Below, piece by piece: positions 28,207 to 39,621 of a stretch of DNA of 64,000 nt. Where the stretch lies: assembly GCA_030770545.1 (NCBI GenBank), contig CM061092.1:19035501-19099500 (forward strand), read 5' to 3'. Below the pieces are notes generated by a model that was not told the origin of the DNA, searched no databases, and saw nothing but the letters and a program-made list of their open reading frames with translations. Source of the DNA: Macropodus opercularis. Lineage: Eukaryota > Chordata > Actinopteri > Anabantiformes > Osphronemidae. A program made the translations under genes and the position numbers. The stretch's first letter is position 1; every line of letters begins with the position of its first letter.

Positions 28207-28889
28207 ATCTCTTAGAAAGTTCTAAATTTATCAAAACGTAACCTCACAATGTACAAACCTTCAGGCGTGGTAAATTCTCGCATGAGTTCAAGTTTCTCAC
28301 GAATCCACTAGTGCCCCATGTGTGCGATACTGCTTCACGCTGAGCTGTAACAATCAAGCAGGTTTTGTGGAAACACCTTTGGCCAGACACACACTTCTTT
28401 GTATAGTAAGTTTGGAGTTCAAGGATCCAAGAGGTTAGGTACAGTGTCATTTCTTTTTCGTGAACTGGTGCCTTTACACAGAACCAGTAGAAGCCTTTAT
28501 TTCAAGGGGGCCCTAATGTGTAGGGGTTTCTCTTGTTTTTAAATCCGTCTGATTTGGAGAATCTATGAACAAGTAATGGTGTAGGAGGCTGTAAATTGTT
28601 CATTGTGAGTCAAAATCTACCTGCAAACACTTTAGAGTTAAGCTCTGTGTTTGAAAATACATTGCACCTAACCTCTTAGATCCTTGAACTCAAAACCTAC
28701 TATACAATAAAGTGCGTGTCTGGTCAAAGGTACTTCCACAAAACCCACTTGACTGTTAGAGCTCAGCGTCAAGTAAAATTGTATGATCTGTATGTAAAGC
28801 CACTATGGATATTCCACCCTGAGTCGCCTGTCTTAGGGCACACTGGCGTAATTGCTTTTTTGCTTTGCTTTGCTTTGCTTTGCTTTTAA

Positions 28890-28971
28890 GGTAGTGTGGC
28901 CGAGTGGTCTAAGGCGCTGGATTAAGGCTCCAGTCTCGTTTGAGGCGTGGGTTCAAATCCCACCACTGCCA
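28890..28971 (+). tRNA. tRNA-Leu-AAG: tRNA-Leu (AAG)
   Basis: Unit-end copy; normal acceptor and anticodon stem. Confidence 0.96.
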
Positions 28972-29274
28972 AAACGCTCTGAGGCCAACAAAGCGTAACC
29001 TCTCAAAGTGCAGATATGTAGCGAATTCCCGTACGACTTCAAGTTTCTCATGAATCCACTAGTGCCCCATGTGTATGATTCTACCTCACGCTGAGCCGTA
29101 ACAATCAAGTAGGTTGTGTGGTTGCACTCTGAGCTATACCTGCGTAGGCATTGTCCACACACTTCTTTGTATTATAGGTTTGGAGCTTGGGTACAATACA
29201 ATTTCTTTCTCCTAAGCTTCTGCCATTACACGGAACACTTAACTACACCCTAGTAGTAAACTAAAGGCTGTTTT

Positions 29275-29347
29275 CGAGCTAGCCAGGAGTCGAACCTAGA
29301 ATCTTCTGATCCGAAGTCAGACGCGTTATCCATTACGCCACTAGCCC
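29275..29347 (-). tRNA. tRNA-Arg-TCG: tRNA-Arg (TCG)
   Basis: Consensus copy. Confidence 0.97.
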
Positions 29348-29446
29348 TGCTTTAGCTTGTGCACACATGTCGCAACATTGCCTGTACGCGATTGACAGCG
29401 ACAAAGAGCATTGCATTGAACACCAAAACAAAGAAGAAGGTATCAG

Positions 29447-29518
29447 TGCCGTGACCCGGATTCGAACCGGGGTTGCTGCGGCCACAACGCAGAGCACTAA
29501 CCACTATACGATCACGGC
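29447..29518 (-). tRNA. tRNA-His-GTG: tRNA-His (GTG)
   Basis: Same GTGC D-arm change as unit 2. Confidence 0.96.
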
Positions 29519-29572
29519 TGGGTTGCTGCAACTGTGCCTCCGTGCGAGGTACATCCAACTAAAGGCTGTTTT

Positions 29573-29645
29573 CGAGCTAGCCAGGAGTCGAACCTAGAAT
29601 CTTCTGATCCGTAGTCAGACGCGTTATCCATTGCGCCACTAGCCC
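29573..29645 (-). tRNA. tRNA-Arg-ACG: tRNA-Arg (ACG)
   Basis: Consensus copy, 54 nt from His. Confidence 0.97.
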
Positions 29646-30106
29646 TGCGTTTGGGAGTGCATAGGTGTCACAATATTGCCTATACATCGTTGACAGGCAA
29701 ACAAATATCTTCCTCCAGTTGTGGAGTTTGTCAGTTATCTGACAGTTTGCGAAGGTCGCAGGTGGCAAGAAAAGAAGCAGTAGTCATGTGTGTAGTTCTG
29801 AACTTTGCAACAACAAGCATAGCATTGAATGCAATACATAATTGTCACAACATTGCATGTACCTGCTTAATATCGACAAAAATCTTCCTGCACGTACACG
29901 TTTACTGAGTTTGGCACTTATGTGACTGCTCGTGAAGGTTGCAGGTGTCAGAAAGTGGACCAGACGTCTTTGTGTGTAGTTGTAATCTTTGTAACAGGAA
30001 GCATAGCATTTAATGCAATGATCACCAAAACAAACAAGTTAAGGGACGTCACAGTGACGAGACTGGGATTCGAACCGCAAATGCTGCAGTTTCTGACCGG
30101 CTCTCC

Positions 30107-30178
30107 AGCAGAGTGGCGCAGCGGAAGCGTGCTGGGCCCATAACCCAGAGGTCGATGGATCGAAACCATCCTCTGCTA
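30107..30178 (+). tRNA. tRNA-iMet-CAT: initiator tRNA-Met (CAT)
   Basis: Consensus sequence. Confidence 0.97.
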
Positions 30179-30396
30179 ATTGCGTTAGTGTTCGCCGTCA
30201 AGCTGTGTGATTAACACAGGGTATATGTTTTTGCCGTTTGCATTAAAGCACAAGTGTTCAGGGTTCTTTCCACCTCTTAATGGTTCAGCGATCTGTATGT
30301 AAAGCCACTGTGGACATTCCACCCGAGTCGCCCGTCTCAGGCCAGCCTGGCATTAGTGCTTTCTTTGTTAGCCATGCATCAATTGCTTCCTTTTAA

Positions 30397-30478
30397 GGTA
30401 GTGTGGCCGAGTGGTCTAAGACGCTGGATTTAGGCTCCAGTCTCAATTGAGGCGTGGGTTCAAATCCCACCGCTGCCA
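30397..30478 (+). tRNA. tRNA-Leu-TAG: tRNA-Leu (TAG), D-stem variant
   Basis: Leading copy with A24; T5 present. Confidence 0.95.
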
Positions 30479-31020
30479 TTTTTGCATCTTCCGGGAGGCA
30501 ATAGCAGGCAGTAATCTCCATGAACGTTTAGTGGGTGACTGGGCCGTCAAGCTTGACGTGTAGCTGGGTTTAGGCTCCAGTCCCAATTGAGGCATGGCTT
30601 CAAATCCAACCACTGAAATTTGCGTAGTTAGTCCGTGAGTGACTGAGCTTTGAACGTTTTTAAAAAAAAAAATCAGATGGTGTTCATGAGAGAGAGCAGC
30701 TGACTGCAGTCCTTGAGAAGCCCGTTCAACTTAGCGTAGAGAGTCAACAGTGGTGTGACACGTGAGTGACCGAAAATGAGATACGCTCCTGCACTTCTGT
30801 TCACCTGCGGTTCATGACAAACTGATTGCAGTAGTTGGGATGAGAAACTAAAAGTTCTTGCACAAACTGTTTTGGTATCGCAGTCTGAGTGGTATTTTTC
30901 CAATGTTCTTCGGAGCGAAGGTGTGCGGCAATGGCACGGAGGACACGTGGTCAGCAAACCTTACCGTGGATTATGGAAGGCCTGCATGCAAAGACCACAA
31001 CTTCCAAGACCTTTTTCTGT

Positions 31021-31081
31021 GGCAGTGTGGCCGAGCACCCAAGGCGCTGGATTAAGGCTCCAGTCTCATTTAAGGTGTGGG
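31021..31081 (+). pseudogene. dead tRNA-Leu-AAG copy
   Basis: First module of unit 7. Confidence 0.88.
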
Positions 31082-31764
31082 ATCTCTTAGAAAGTTCTAA
31101 ATTTATCAAAACGTAACCTCACAATGTACAAACTTTCAGGCGTGGTAAATTCTCGCATGAGTTCAAGTTTTTCACGAATCCACTAGTGCCCCATGTGTGC
31201 GATACTGCTTCACGCTGAGCTGTAACAATCAAGCAGGTTTTGTGGAAACACCTTTGGCCAGACACACACTTCTTTGTATAGTAAGTTTGGAGTTCAAGGA
31301 TCCAAGAGGTTAGGTACAGTGTCATTTCTTTTTCGTGAACTGGTGCCTTTACACAGAACCAGTAGAAGCCTTTATTTCAAGGGGGCCCTAATGTGTAGGG
31401 GTTTCTCTTGTTTTTAAATCCGTCTGATTTGGAGAATCTATGAACAAGTAATGGTGTAGGAGGCTGTAAATTGTTCATTGTGAGTCAAAATCTACCTGCA
31501 AACACTTTAGAGTTAAGCTCTGTGTTTGAAAATACATTGCACCTAACCTCTTAGATCCTTGAACTCAAAACCTACTATACAATAAAGTGCGTGTCTGGTC
31601 AAAGGTACTTCCACAAAACCCACTTGACTGTTAGAGCTCAGCGTCAAGTAAAATTGTATGATCTGTATGTAAAGCCACTATGGATATTCCACCCTGAGTC
31701 GCCTGTCTTAGGTCACACTGGCGTAATTGCTTTTTTGCTTTGCTTTGCTTTGCTTTGCTTTTAA

Positions 31765-31846
31765 GGTAGTGTGGCCGAGTGGTCTAAGGCGCTGGATTTA
31801 GGCTCCAGTCTCAATTGAGGCGTGGGTTCAAATCCCACCGCTGCCA
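31765..31846 (+). tRNA. tRNA-Leu-TAG: tRNA-Leu (TAG)
   Basis: GCTTT flank and normal G24, although its module is otherwise a copy of the leading module, so the crossover lay within or just after this gene. Confidence 0.97.
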
Positions 31847-32388
31847 TTTTTGCATCTTCCGGGAGGCAATAGCAGGCAGTAATCTCCATGAACGTTTAGT
31901 GGGTGACTGGGCCGTCAAGCTTGACGTGTAGCTGGGTTTAGGCTCCAGTCCCAATTGAGGCATGGCTTCAAATCCAACCACTGAAATTTGCGTAGTTAGT
32001 CCGTGAGTGACTGAGCTTTGAACGTTTTTAAAAAAAAAAATCAGATGGTGTTCATGAGAGAGAGCAGCTGACTGCAGTCCTTGAGAAGCCCGTTCAACTT
32101 AGCGTAGAGAGTCAACAGTGGTGTGACACGTGAGTGACCGAAAATGAGATACGCTCCTGCACTTCTGTTCACCTGCGGTTCATGACAAACTGATTGCAGT
32201 AGTTGGGATGAGAAACTAAAAGTTCTTGCACAAACTGTTTTGGTATCGCAGTCTGAGTGGTATTTTTCCAATGTTCTTCGGAGCGAAGGTGTGCGGCAAT
32301 GGCACGGAGGACACGTAGTCAGCAAACCTTACCGTGGATTATGGAAGGCCTGCATGCAAAGACCACAACTTCCAAGACCTTTTTCTGT

Positions 32389-32449
32389 GGCAGTGTGGCC
32401 GAGCACCCAAGGCGCTGGATTAAGGCTCCAGTCTCATTTAAGGTGTGGG
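32389..32449 (+). pseudogene. dead tRNA-Leu-AAG copy
   Basis: Second module of unit 7; private ACACGTAGTC change upstream at about 32313. Confidence 0.88.
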
Positions 32450-33132
32450 ATCTCTTAGAAAGTTCTAAATTTATCAAAACGTAACCTCACAATGTACAAA
32501 CTTTCAGGCGTGGTAAATTCTCGCATGAGTTCAAGTTTTTCACGAATCCACTAGTGCCCCATGTGTGCGATACTGCTTCACGCTGAGCTGTAACAATCAA
32601 GCAGGTTTTGTGGAAACACCTTTGGCCAGACACACACTTCTTTGTATAGTAAGTTTGGAGTTCAAGGATCCAAGAGGTTAGGTACAGTGTCATTTCTTTT
32701 TCGTGAACTGGTGCCTTTACACAGAACCAGTAGAAGCCTTTATTTCAAGGGGGCCCTAATGTGTAGGGGTTTCTCTTGTTTTTAAATCCGTCTGATTTGG
32801 AGAATCTATGAACAAGTAATGGTGTAGGAGGCTGTAAATTGTTCATTGTGAGTCAAAATCTACCTGCAAACACTTTAGAGTTAAGCTCTGTGTTTGAAAA
32901 TACATTGCACCTAACCTCTTAGATCCTTGAACTCAAAACCTACTATACAATAAAGTGCGTGTCTGGTCAAAGGTACTTCCACAAAACCCACTTGACTGTT
33001 AGAGCTCAGCGTCAAGTAAAATTGTATGATCTGTATGTAAAGCCACTATGGATATTCCACCCTGAGTCGCCTGTCTTAGGTCACACTGGCGTAATTGCTT
33101 TTTTGCTTTGCTTTGCTTTGCTTTGCTTTTAA

Positions 33133-33214
33133 GGTAGTGTGGCCGAGTGGTCTAAGGCGCTGGATTTAGGCTCCAGTCTCAATTGAGGCGTGGGTTCAAA
33201 TCCCACCGCTGCCA
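33133..33214 (+). tRNA. tRNA-Leu-TAG: tRNA-Leu (TAG)
   Basis: Internal copy, counterpart of 14724; T5 present. Confidence 0.97.
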
Positions 33215-33757
33215 TTTTTGCATCTTCCGGGAGGCAATAGCAGGCAGTAATCTCCATGAACGTTTAGTGGGTGACTGGGCCGTCAAGCTTGACGTGTAGC
33301 TGGGTTTAGGCTCCAGTCCCAATTGAGGCATGGCTTCAAATCCCACCACTGAAATTTGCGTAGTTAGTCCGTGAGTGACTGAGCTTTGAAAGTTTTTAAA
33401 AAAAAAAAATCAGATGGTGTTCATGAGAGAGAGCAGCTGACTGCAGTCCTTGAGAAGCCCGTTCAACTTAGCGTAGAGAGTCAACAGTGGTGTGACACGT
33501 GAGTGACCGAAAATGAGATACGCTCCTGCACTTCTGTTCACCTGCGGTTCATGACAAACTGATTGCAGTAGTTGGGATGAGAAACTAAAAGTTCTTGCAC
33601 AAACTGTTTTGGTATCGCAGTCTGAGTGGTATTTTTCCAATGTTCTTCGGAGCGAAGGTGTGCGGCAATGGCACGGAGGACACGTGGTCAGCAAACCTTA
33701 CCGTGGATTATGGAAGGCCTGCATGCAAAGACCACAACTTCCAAGACCTTTTTCTGT

Positions 33758-33818
33758 GGCAGTGTGGCCGAGCACCCAAGGCGCTGGATTAAGGCTCCAG
33801 TCTCATTTAAGGTGTGGG
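33758..33818 (+). pseudogene. dead tRNA-Leu-AAG copy
   Basis: Third module of unit 7. Confidence 0.88.
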
Positions 33819-34491
33819 ATCTCTTAGAAAGTTCTAAATTTATCAAAGCGTAACCTCACAATGTACAAACTTTCAGGCGTGGTAAATTCTCGCATGAGTT
33901 CAAGTTTCTCACGAATCCACTAGTGCCCCATGTGTGCGATACTGCTTCACGCTGAGCTGTAACAATCAAGCAGGTTTTGTGGAAACACCTTTGGCCAGAC
34001 ACACACTTCTTTGTATAGTAAGTTTGGAGTTCAAGGATCCAAGAGGTTAGGTACAGTGTCATTTCTTTTTCGTGAACTGGTGCCTTTACACAGAACCAGT
34101 AGAAGCCTTTATTTCAAGGGGGCCCTAATGTGTAGGGGTTTCTCTTGTTTTTAAATCCGTCTGATTTGGAGAATCTATGAACAAGTAATGGTGTAGGAGG
34201 CTGTAAATTGTTCATTGTGAGTCAAAATCTACCTGCAAACACTTTAGAGTTAAGCTCTGTGTTTGAAAATACATTGCACCTAACCTCTTAGATCCTTGAA
34301 CTCAAAACCTACTATACAATAAAGTGCGTGTCTGGTCAAAGGTACTTCCACAAAACCCACTTGACTGTTAGAGCTCAGCGTCAAGTAAAATTGTATGATC
34401 TGTATGTAAAGCCACTATGGATATTCCACCCTGAGTCGCCTGTCTTAGGTCACACTGGCGTAATTGCTTTTTTGCTTTGCTTTGCTTTTAA

Positions 34492-34573
34492 GGTAGTGTG
34501 GCCGAGTGGTCTAAGGCGCTCGATTAAGGCTCCAGTCTCATTTGAGGCGTGGGTTCAAATCCCACCACTGCCA
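34492..34573 (+). tRNA. tRNA-Leu-AAG: tRNA-Leu (AAG), anticodon-stem variant
   Basis: C29·C41 mismatch, as in its counterpart at 16083. Confidence 0.92.
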
Positions 34574-34888
34574 AAACGCTCTGAGGCCAACAAAGCGTAA
34601 CCTCTCAAAGTGCAGACATGTAGCGAATTCCCGTACGACTTCAAGTTTCTCATGAATCCACTAGTGCCCCATGTGTATGATTCTACCTCACGCTGAGCCG
34701 TATCAATCAAGTAGGTTGTGTGGAAGCACCTTTGGTTGCACTCTGAGCTATACCTGCGTAGGCATTGTCCACACACTTCTTTGTATTATAGGTTTGGAGC
34801 TTGGGTACAATACAATTTCTTTCTCCTAAGCTTCTGCCATTACACGGAACACTTAACTACACCCTAGTAGTAAACTAAAGGCTGTTTT

Positions 34889-34961
34889 CGAGCTAGCCAG
34901 GAGTCGAACCTAGAATCTTCTGATCCGAAGTCAGACGCTTTAGCCATTACGCCACTAGCCC
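34889..34961 (-). tRNA. tRNA-Arg-TCG: tRNA-Arg (TCG), D-arm variant
   Basis: GGCTAAAGCG D-arm, as at 16480. Confidence 0.93.
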
Positions 34962-35060
34962 TGCTTTAGCTTGTGCACACATGTCGCAACATTGCCTGTA
35001 CGCGATTGACAGCGACAAAGAGCATTGCATTGAACACCAAAACAAAGAAGAAGGTATCAG

Positions 35061-35132
35061 TGCCGTGACCCGGATTCGAACCGGGGTTGCTGCGGCCACA
35101 ACGCAGAGTACTAACCACTATACGATCACGGC
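35061..35132 (-). tRNA. tRNA-His-GTG: tRNA-His (GTG)
   Basis: Consensus copy; the T8 change of its unit 3 counterpart is absent. Confidence 0.97.
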
Positions 35133-35204
35133 TGGGTTGCTGCAACTGTGCCTCCGTGCGAGGTAAACAACTAGTCCTTATTACATCCAACTAAAGGCTG
35201 TTTT

Positions 35205-35277
35205 CGAGCTAGCCAGGAGTTGAACCTAGAATCTTCTGATCCGTAGTCAGACGCGTTATCCATTGCGCCACTAGCCC
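35205..35277 (-). tRNA. tRNA-Arg-ACG: tRNA-Arg (ACG)
   Basis: T-loop TTCAACT like unit 3, but anticodon ACG, so the ATG change in unit 3 came after the block duplication or was corrected here. Confidence 0.96.
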
Positions 35278-35738
35278 TGCGTTTGGGAGTGCATAGGTGT
35301 CACAATATTGCCTATACATCGTTGACAGGCAAACAAATATCTTCCCCCAGTTGTGGAGTTTGTCAGTTATCTGACAGTTTGCGAAGGTCGCAGGCGGCAA
35401 GAAAAGAAGCAGTAGTCATGTGTGTAGTTCTGAACTTTGCAACAACAAGCATAGCATTGAATGCAATACATAATTGTCACAACATTGCATGTACCTGCTT
35501 AATATCGACAAAAATCTTCCTGCATGTACACGTTTACTGAGTTTGGCACTTATGTGACTGCTCGTGAAGGTTGCAGGTGTCAGAAAGTGGACCAGACGTC
35601 TTTGTGTGTAGTTGTAATCTTTGTAACAGGAAGCATAGCATTTAATGCAATGATCACCAAAACAAACAAGTTAAGGGACGTCACAGTGACGAGACTGGGA
35701 TTCGAACCGCAAATGCTGCAGTTTCTGACCGGCTCTCA

Positions 35739-35810
35739 AGCAGAGTGGCGCAGCGGAAGCGTGCTGGGCCCATAACCCAGAGGTCGATGGATCTAAACCA
35801 TCCTCTGCTA
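35739..35810 (+). tRNA. tRNA-iMet-CAT: initiator tRNA-Met (CAT), B-box variant
   Basis: T-loop reads ATCTAAA instead of ATCGAAA: the conserved purine 57, part of the B box, is T. Shared with units 10, 11 and 14. Confidence 0.92.
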
Positions 35811-36029
35811 ATTGCGTTAGTGTTCGCCGTCAAGCTGTGTGATTAACACAGGGTATATGTTTTTGCCCTTTGCATTAAAGCACAAGTGTTCAGGGTTCTT
35901 TCCACCTCTTAATGGTTCAGCGATCTGTATGTAAAGCCACTGTGGACATTCCACCCCGAGTCGCCCGTCTCAGGCCAGCCTGGCATTAGTGCTTTCTTTG
36001 TTAGCCATGCATCAATTGCTTCCTTTTAA

Positions 36030-36111
36030 GGTAGTGTGGCCGAGTGGTCTAAGGCGCTGGATTTAGGCTCCAGTCTCAATTGAGGCGTGGGTTCAAATCC
36101 CACCGCTGCCA
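36030..36111 (+). tRNA. tRNA-Leu-TAG: tRNA-Leu (TAG), T5 terminator lost
   Basis: TCTTTGC flank; next run is T6 about 180 nt on. Confidence 0.96.
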
Positions 36112-36654
36112 TCTTTGCATCTTCCGGGAGGCAATAGCAGGCAGTAATCTCCATGAACGTTTAGTGGGTGACTGGGCCGTCAAGCTTGACGTGTAGCTGG
36201 GTTTAGGCTCCAGTCCCAATTGAGGCATGGCTTCAAATCCAACCACTGAAATTTGCGTAGTTAGTCCGTGAGTGACTGAGCTTTGAAAGTTTTTTAAAAA
36301 AAAAAATCAGATGGTGTTCATGAGAGAGAGCAGCTGATTGCAGTCCTTGAGAAGCCCGTTCAACTTAGCGTAGAGAGTCAACAGTGGTGTGACACGTGAG
36401 TGACCGAAAATGAGATACGCTCCTGCACTTCTGTTCACCTGCGGTTCATGACAAACTGATTGCAGTAGTTGGGATGAGAAACTAAAAGTTCTTGCACAAA
36501 CTGTTTTGGTATCGCAGTCTGAGTGGTATTTTTCCAATGTTCTTCGGAGCGAAGGTGTGCGGCAATGGCACGGAGGACACGTGGTCAGCAAACCTTACCG
36601 TGGATTATGGAAGGCCTGCATGCAAAGACCACAACTTCCAAGACCTTTTTCTGT

Positions 36655-36715
36655 GGCAGTGTGGCCGAGCACCCAAGGCGCTGGATTAAGGCTCCAGTCT
36701 CATTTAAGGTGTGGG
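36655..36715 (+). pseudogene. dead tRNA-Leu-AAG copy
   Basis: Unit 8. Confidence 0.88.
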
Positions 36716-37398
36716 ATCTCTTAGAAAGTTCTAAATTTATCAAAGCGTAACCTCACAATGTACAAACTTGCAGGCGTGGTAAATTCTCGCATGAGTTCAA
36801 GTTTCTCACGAATCCACTAGTGCCCCATGTGTGCGATACTGCTTCACGCTGAGCTGTAACAATCAAGCAGGTTTTGTGGAAACACCTTTGGCCAGACACA
36901 CACTTCTTTGTATAGTAAGTTTGGAGTTCAAGGATCCAAGAGGTTAGGTACAGTGTCATTTCTTTTTCGTGAACTGGTGCCTTTACACAGAACCAGTAGA
37001 AGCCTTTATTTCAAGGGGGCCCTAATGTGTAGGGGTTTCTCTTGTTTTTAAATCCGTCTGATTTGGAGAATCTATGAACAAGTAATGGTGTAGGAGGCTG
37101 TAAATTGTTCATTGTGAGTCAAAATCTACCTGCAAACACTTTAGAGTTAAGCTCTGTGTTTGAAAATACATTGCACCTAACCTCTTAGATCCTTGAACTC
37201 AAAACCTACTATACAATAAAGTGCGTGTCTGGTCAAAGGTACTTCCACAAAACCCACTTGACTGTTAGAGCTCAGCGTCAAGTAAAATTGTATGATCTGT
37301 ATGTAAAGCCACTATGGATATTCCACCCTGAGTCGCCTGTCTTAGGTCACACTGGAGTAATTGCTTTTTTGCTTTGCTTTGCTTTGCTTTGCTTTTAA

Positions 37399-37480
37399 GG
37401 TAGTGTGGCCGAGTGGTCTAAGGCGCTCGATTAAGGCTCCAGTCTCATTTGAGGCGTGGGTTCAAATCCCACCACTGCCA
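37399..37480 (+). tRNA. tRNA-Leu-AAG: tRNA-Leu (AAG), anticodon-stem variant
   Basis: C29·C41 mismatch; five-unit GCTTT flank. Confidence 0.92.
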
Positions 37481-37795
37481 AAACGCTCTGAGGCCAACAA
37501 AGTGTAACCTCTCAAAGTGCAGACATGTAGCGAATTCCCGTACGACTTCAAGTTTCTCATGAATCCACTAGTGCCCCATGTGTATGATTCTACCTCACGC
37601 TGAGCCGTATCAATCAAGTAGGTTGTGTGGAAGCACCTTTGGTTGCACTCTGAGCTATACCTGCGTAGGCATTGTCCACACACTTCTTTGTATTATAGGT
37701 TTGGAGCTTGGGTACAATACAATTTCTTTCTCCTAAGCTTCTGCCATTACACGGAACACTTAACTACACCCTAGTAGTAAACTAAAGGCTGTTTT

Positions 37796-37868
37796 CGAGG
37801 TAGCCAGGAGTCGAACCTAGAATCTTCTGATCCGAAGTCAGACGCGTTATCCATTACGCCACTAGCCC
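37796..37868 (-). tRNA. tRNA-Arg-TCG: tRNA-Arg (TCG), acceptor variant
   Basis: C4·C69 mismatch, as at 19387. Confidence 0.92.
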
Positions 37869-37967
37869 TGCTTTAGCTTGTGCACACATGTCGCAACATT
37901 GCCTGTACGCGATTGACAGCGACAAAGAGCATTGCATTGAACACCAAAACAAAGAAGAAGGTATCAG

Positions 37968-38039
37968 TGCCGTGACCCGGATTCGAACCGGGGTTGCTGC
38001 GGCCACAACGCAGAGTACTAACCACTATACGATCACGGC
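37968..38039 (-). tRNA. tRNA-His-GTG: tRNA-His (GTG)
   Basis: Consensus copy. Confidence 0.97.
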
Positions 38040-38111
38040 TGGGTTGCTGCAACTGTGCCTCCGTGCGAGGTAAACAACTAGTCCTTATTACATCCAACTA
38101 AAGGCTGTTTT

Positions 38112-38184
38112 CGAGCTAGCCAGGAGTCGAACCTAGAATCTTCTGATCCGTAGTCAAACGCGTTATCCATTGCGCCACTAGCCC
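38112..38184 (-). tRNA. tRNA-Arg-ACG: tRNA-Arg (ACG)
   Basis: Anticodon stem TTTGA/TCAGA (28 T, G-T pair), shared with the copies at 43905, 46802 and 49698. Confidence 0.96.
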
Positions 38185-38645
38185 TGCGTTTGGGAGTGCA
38201 TAGGTGTCACAATATTGCCTATACATCGTTGACAGGCAAACAAATATCTTCCCCCAGTTGTGGAGTTTGTCAGTTATCTGACAGTTTGCGAAGGTCGCAG
38301 GCGGCAAGAAAAGAAGCAGTAGTCATGTGTGTAGTTCTGAACTTTGCAACAACAAGCATAGCATTGAATGCAATACATAATTGTCACAACATTGCATGTA
38401 CCTGCTTAATATCGACAAAAATCTTCCTGCACGTACACGTTTACTGAGTTTGGCACTTATGTGACTGCTCGTGAAGGTTGCAGGTGTCAGAAAGTGGACC
38501 AGACGTCTTTGTGTGTAGTTGTAATCTTTGTAACAGGAAGCATAGCATTTAATGCAATGATCACCAAAACAAACAAGTTAAGGGACGTCACAGTGACGAG
38601 ACTGGGATTCGAACCGTAAATGCTGCAGTTTCTGACCGGCTCTCA

Positions 38646-38717
38646 AGCAGAGTGGCGCAGCGGAAGCGTGCTGGGCCCATAACCCAGAGGTCGATGGATC
38701 GAAACCATCCTCTGCTA
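38646..38717 (+). tRNA. tRNA-iMet-CAT: initiator tRNA-Met (CAT)
   Basis: Consensus sequence. Confidence 0.97.
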
Positions 38718-38936
38718 ATTGCGTTAGTGTTCGCCGTCAAGCTGTGTGATTAACACAGGGTATATGTTTTTGCCCTTTGCATTAAAGCACAAGTGTTCAG
38801 GGTTCTTTCCACCTCTTAATGGTTCAGCGATCTGTATGTAAAGTCACTGTGGACATTCCACCCCGAGTCGCCCGTCTCAGGCCAGCCTGGCATTAGTGCT
38901 TTCTTTGTTAGCCATGCATCAATTGCTTCCTTTTAA

Positions 38937-39018
38937 GGTAGTGTGGCCGAGTGGTCTAAGGCGCTGGATTTAGGCTCCAGTCTCAATTGAGGCGTGGGTT
39001 CAAATCCCACCGCTGCCA
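38937..39018 (+). tRNA. tRNA-Leu-TAG: tRNA-Leu (TAG)
   Basis: Normal D-stem, T5 present. Confidence 0.97.
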
Positions 39019-39560
39019 TTTTTGCATCTTCCGGGAGGCAATAGCAGGCAGTAATCTCCATGAACGTTTAGTGGGTGACTGGGCCGTCAAGCTTGACGTG
39101 TAGCTGGGTTTAGGCTCCAGTCCCAATTGAGGCATGGCTTCAAATCCAACCACTGAAATTTGCGTAGTTAGTCCGTGAGTGACTGAGCTTTGAAAGTTTT
39201 TAAAAAAAAAAATCAGATGGTGTTCATGAGAGAGAGCAGCTGACTGCAGTCCTTGAGAAGCCCGTTCAACTTAGCGTAGAGAGTCAACAGTGGTGTGACA
39301 CGTGAGTGACCGAAAATGAGATACGCTCCTGCACTTCTGTTCACCTGCGGTTCATGACAAACTGATTGCAGTAGTTGGGATGAGAAACTAAAAGTTCTTG
39401 CACAAACTGTTTTGGTATCGCAGTCTGAGTGGTATTTTTCCAATGTTCTTCGGAGCGAAGGTGTGCGGCAATGGCACGGAGGACACGTGGTCAGCAAACC
39501 TTACCGTGGATTATGGAAGGCCTGCATGCAAAGACCACAACTTCCAAGACCTTTTTCTGT

Positions 39561-39621
39561 GGCAGTGTGGCCGAGCACCCAAGGCGCTGGATTAAGGCTC
39601 CAGTCTCATTTAAGGTGTGGG
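39561..39621 (+). pseudogene. dead tRNA-Leu-AAG copy
   Basis: Unit 9. Confidence 0.88.

Larger units (their letters stand above)
24793..28889. repeat. three tandem Leu modules
   Basis: Starts 24793, 26162 and 27521; T/A tracts T7A10, T2A15 and T2A15. The third was T6A11 in the unit 2 counterpart. Confidence 0.95.
24042..29645. repeat. tRNA array unit 6 (three modules)
   Basis: 5,604 bases, same length as unit 2 and its duplicate, including both small deletions. Confidence 0.95.
30397..34491. repeat. three tandem Leu modules
   Basis: Starts 30397, 31765 and 33133. The first two share AGTTTTTCACG, AATCCAACC and T5A11 and are sisters. Confidence 0.95.
29646..35277. repeat. tRNA array unit 7 (three modules)
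   Basis: 5,632 bases. Counterpart of unit 3 with one extra 1.37-kb module; the extra copy is the most recent rearrangement visible. Confidence 0.95.
20612..37209. repeat. block duplication, copy 2
   Basis: Matches copy 1 at +17,042 up to unit 7 and at +18,409 after the extra module in unit 7. Left junction lies between 20612 and 20738. Confidence 0.85.
35278..38184. repeat. tRNA array unit 8
   Basis: 2,907 bases, single module. Counterpart of unit 4 on its left part. Confidence 0.95.
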
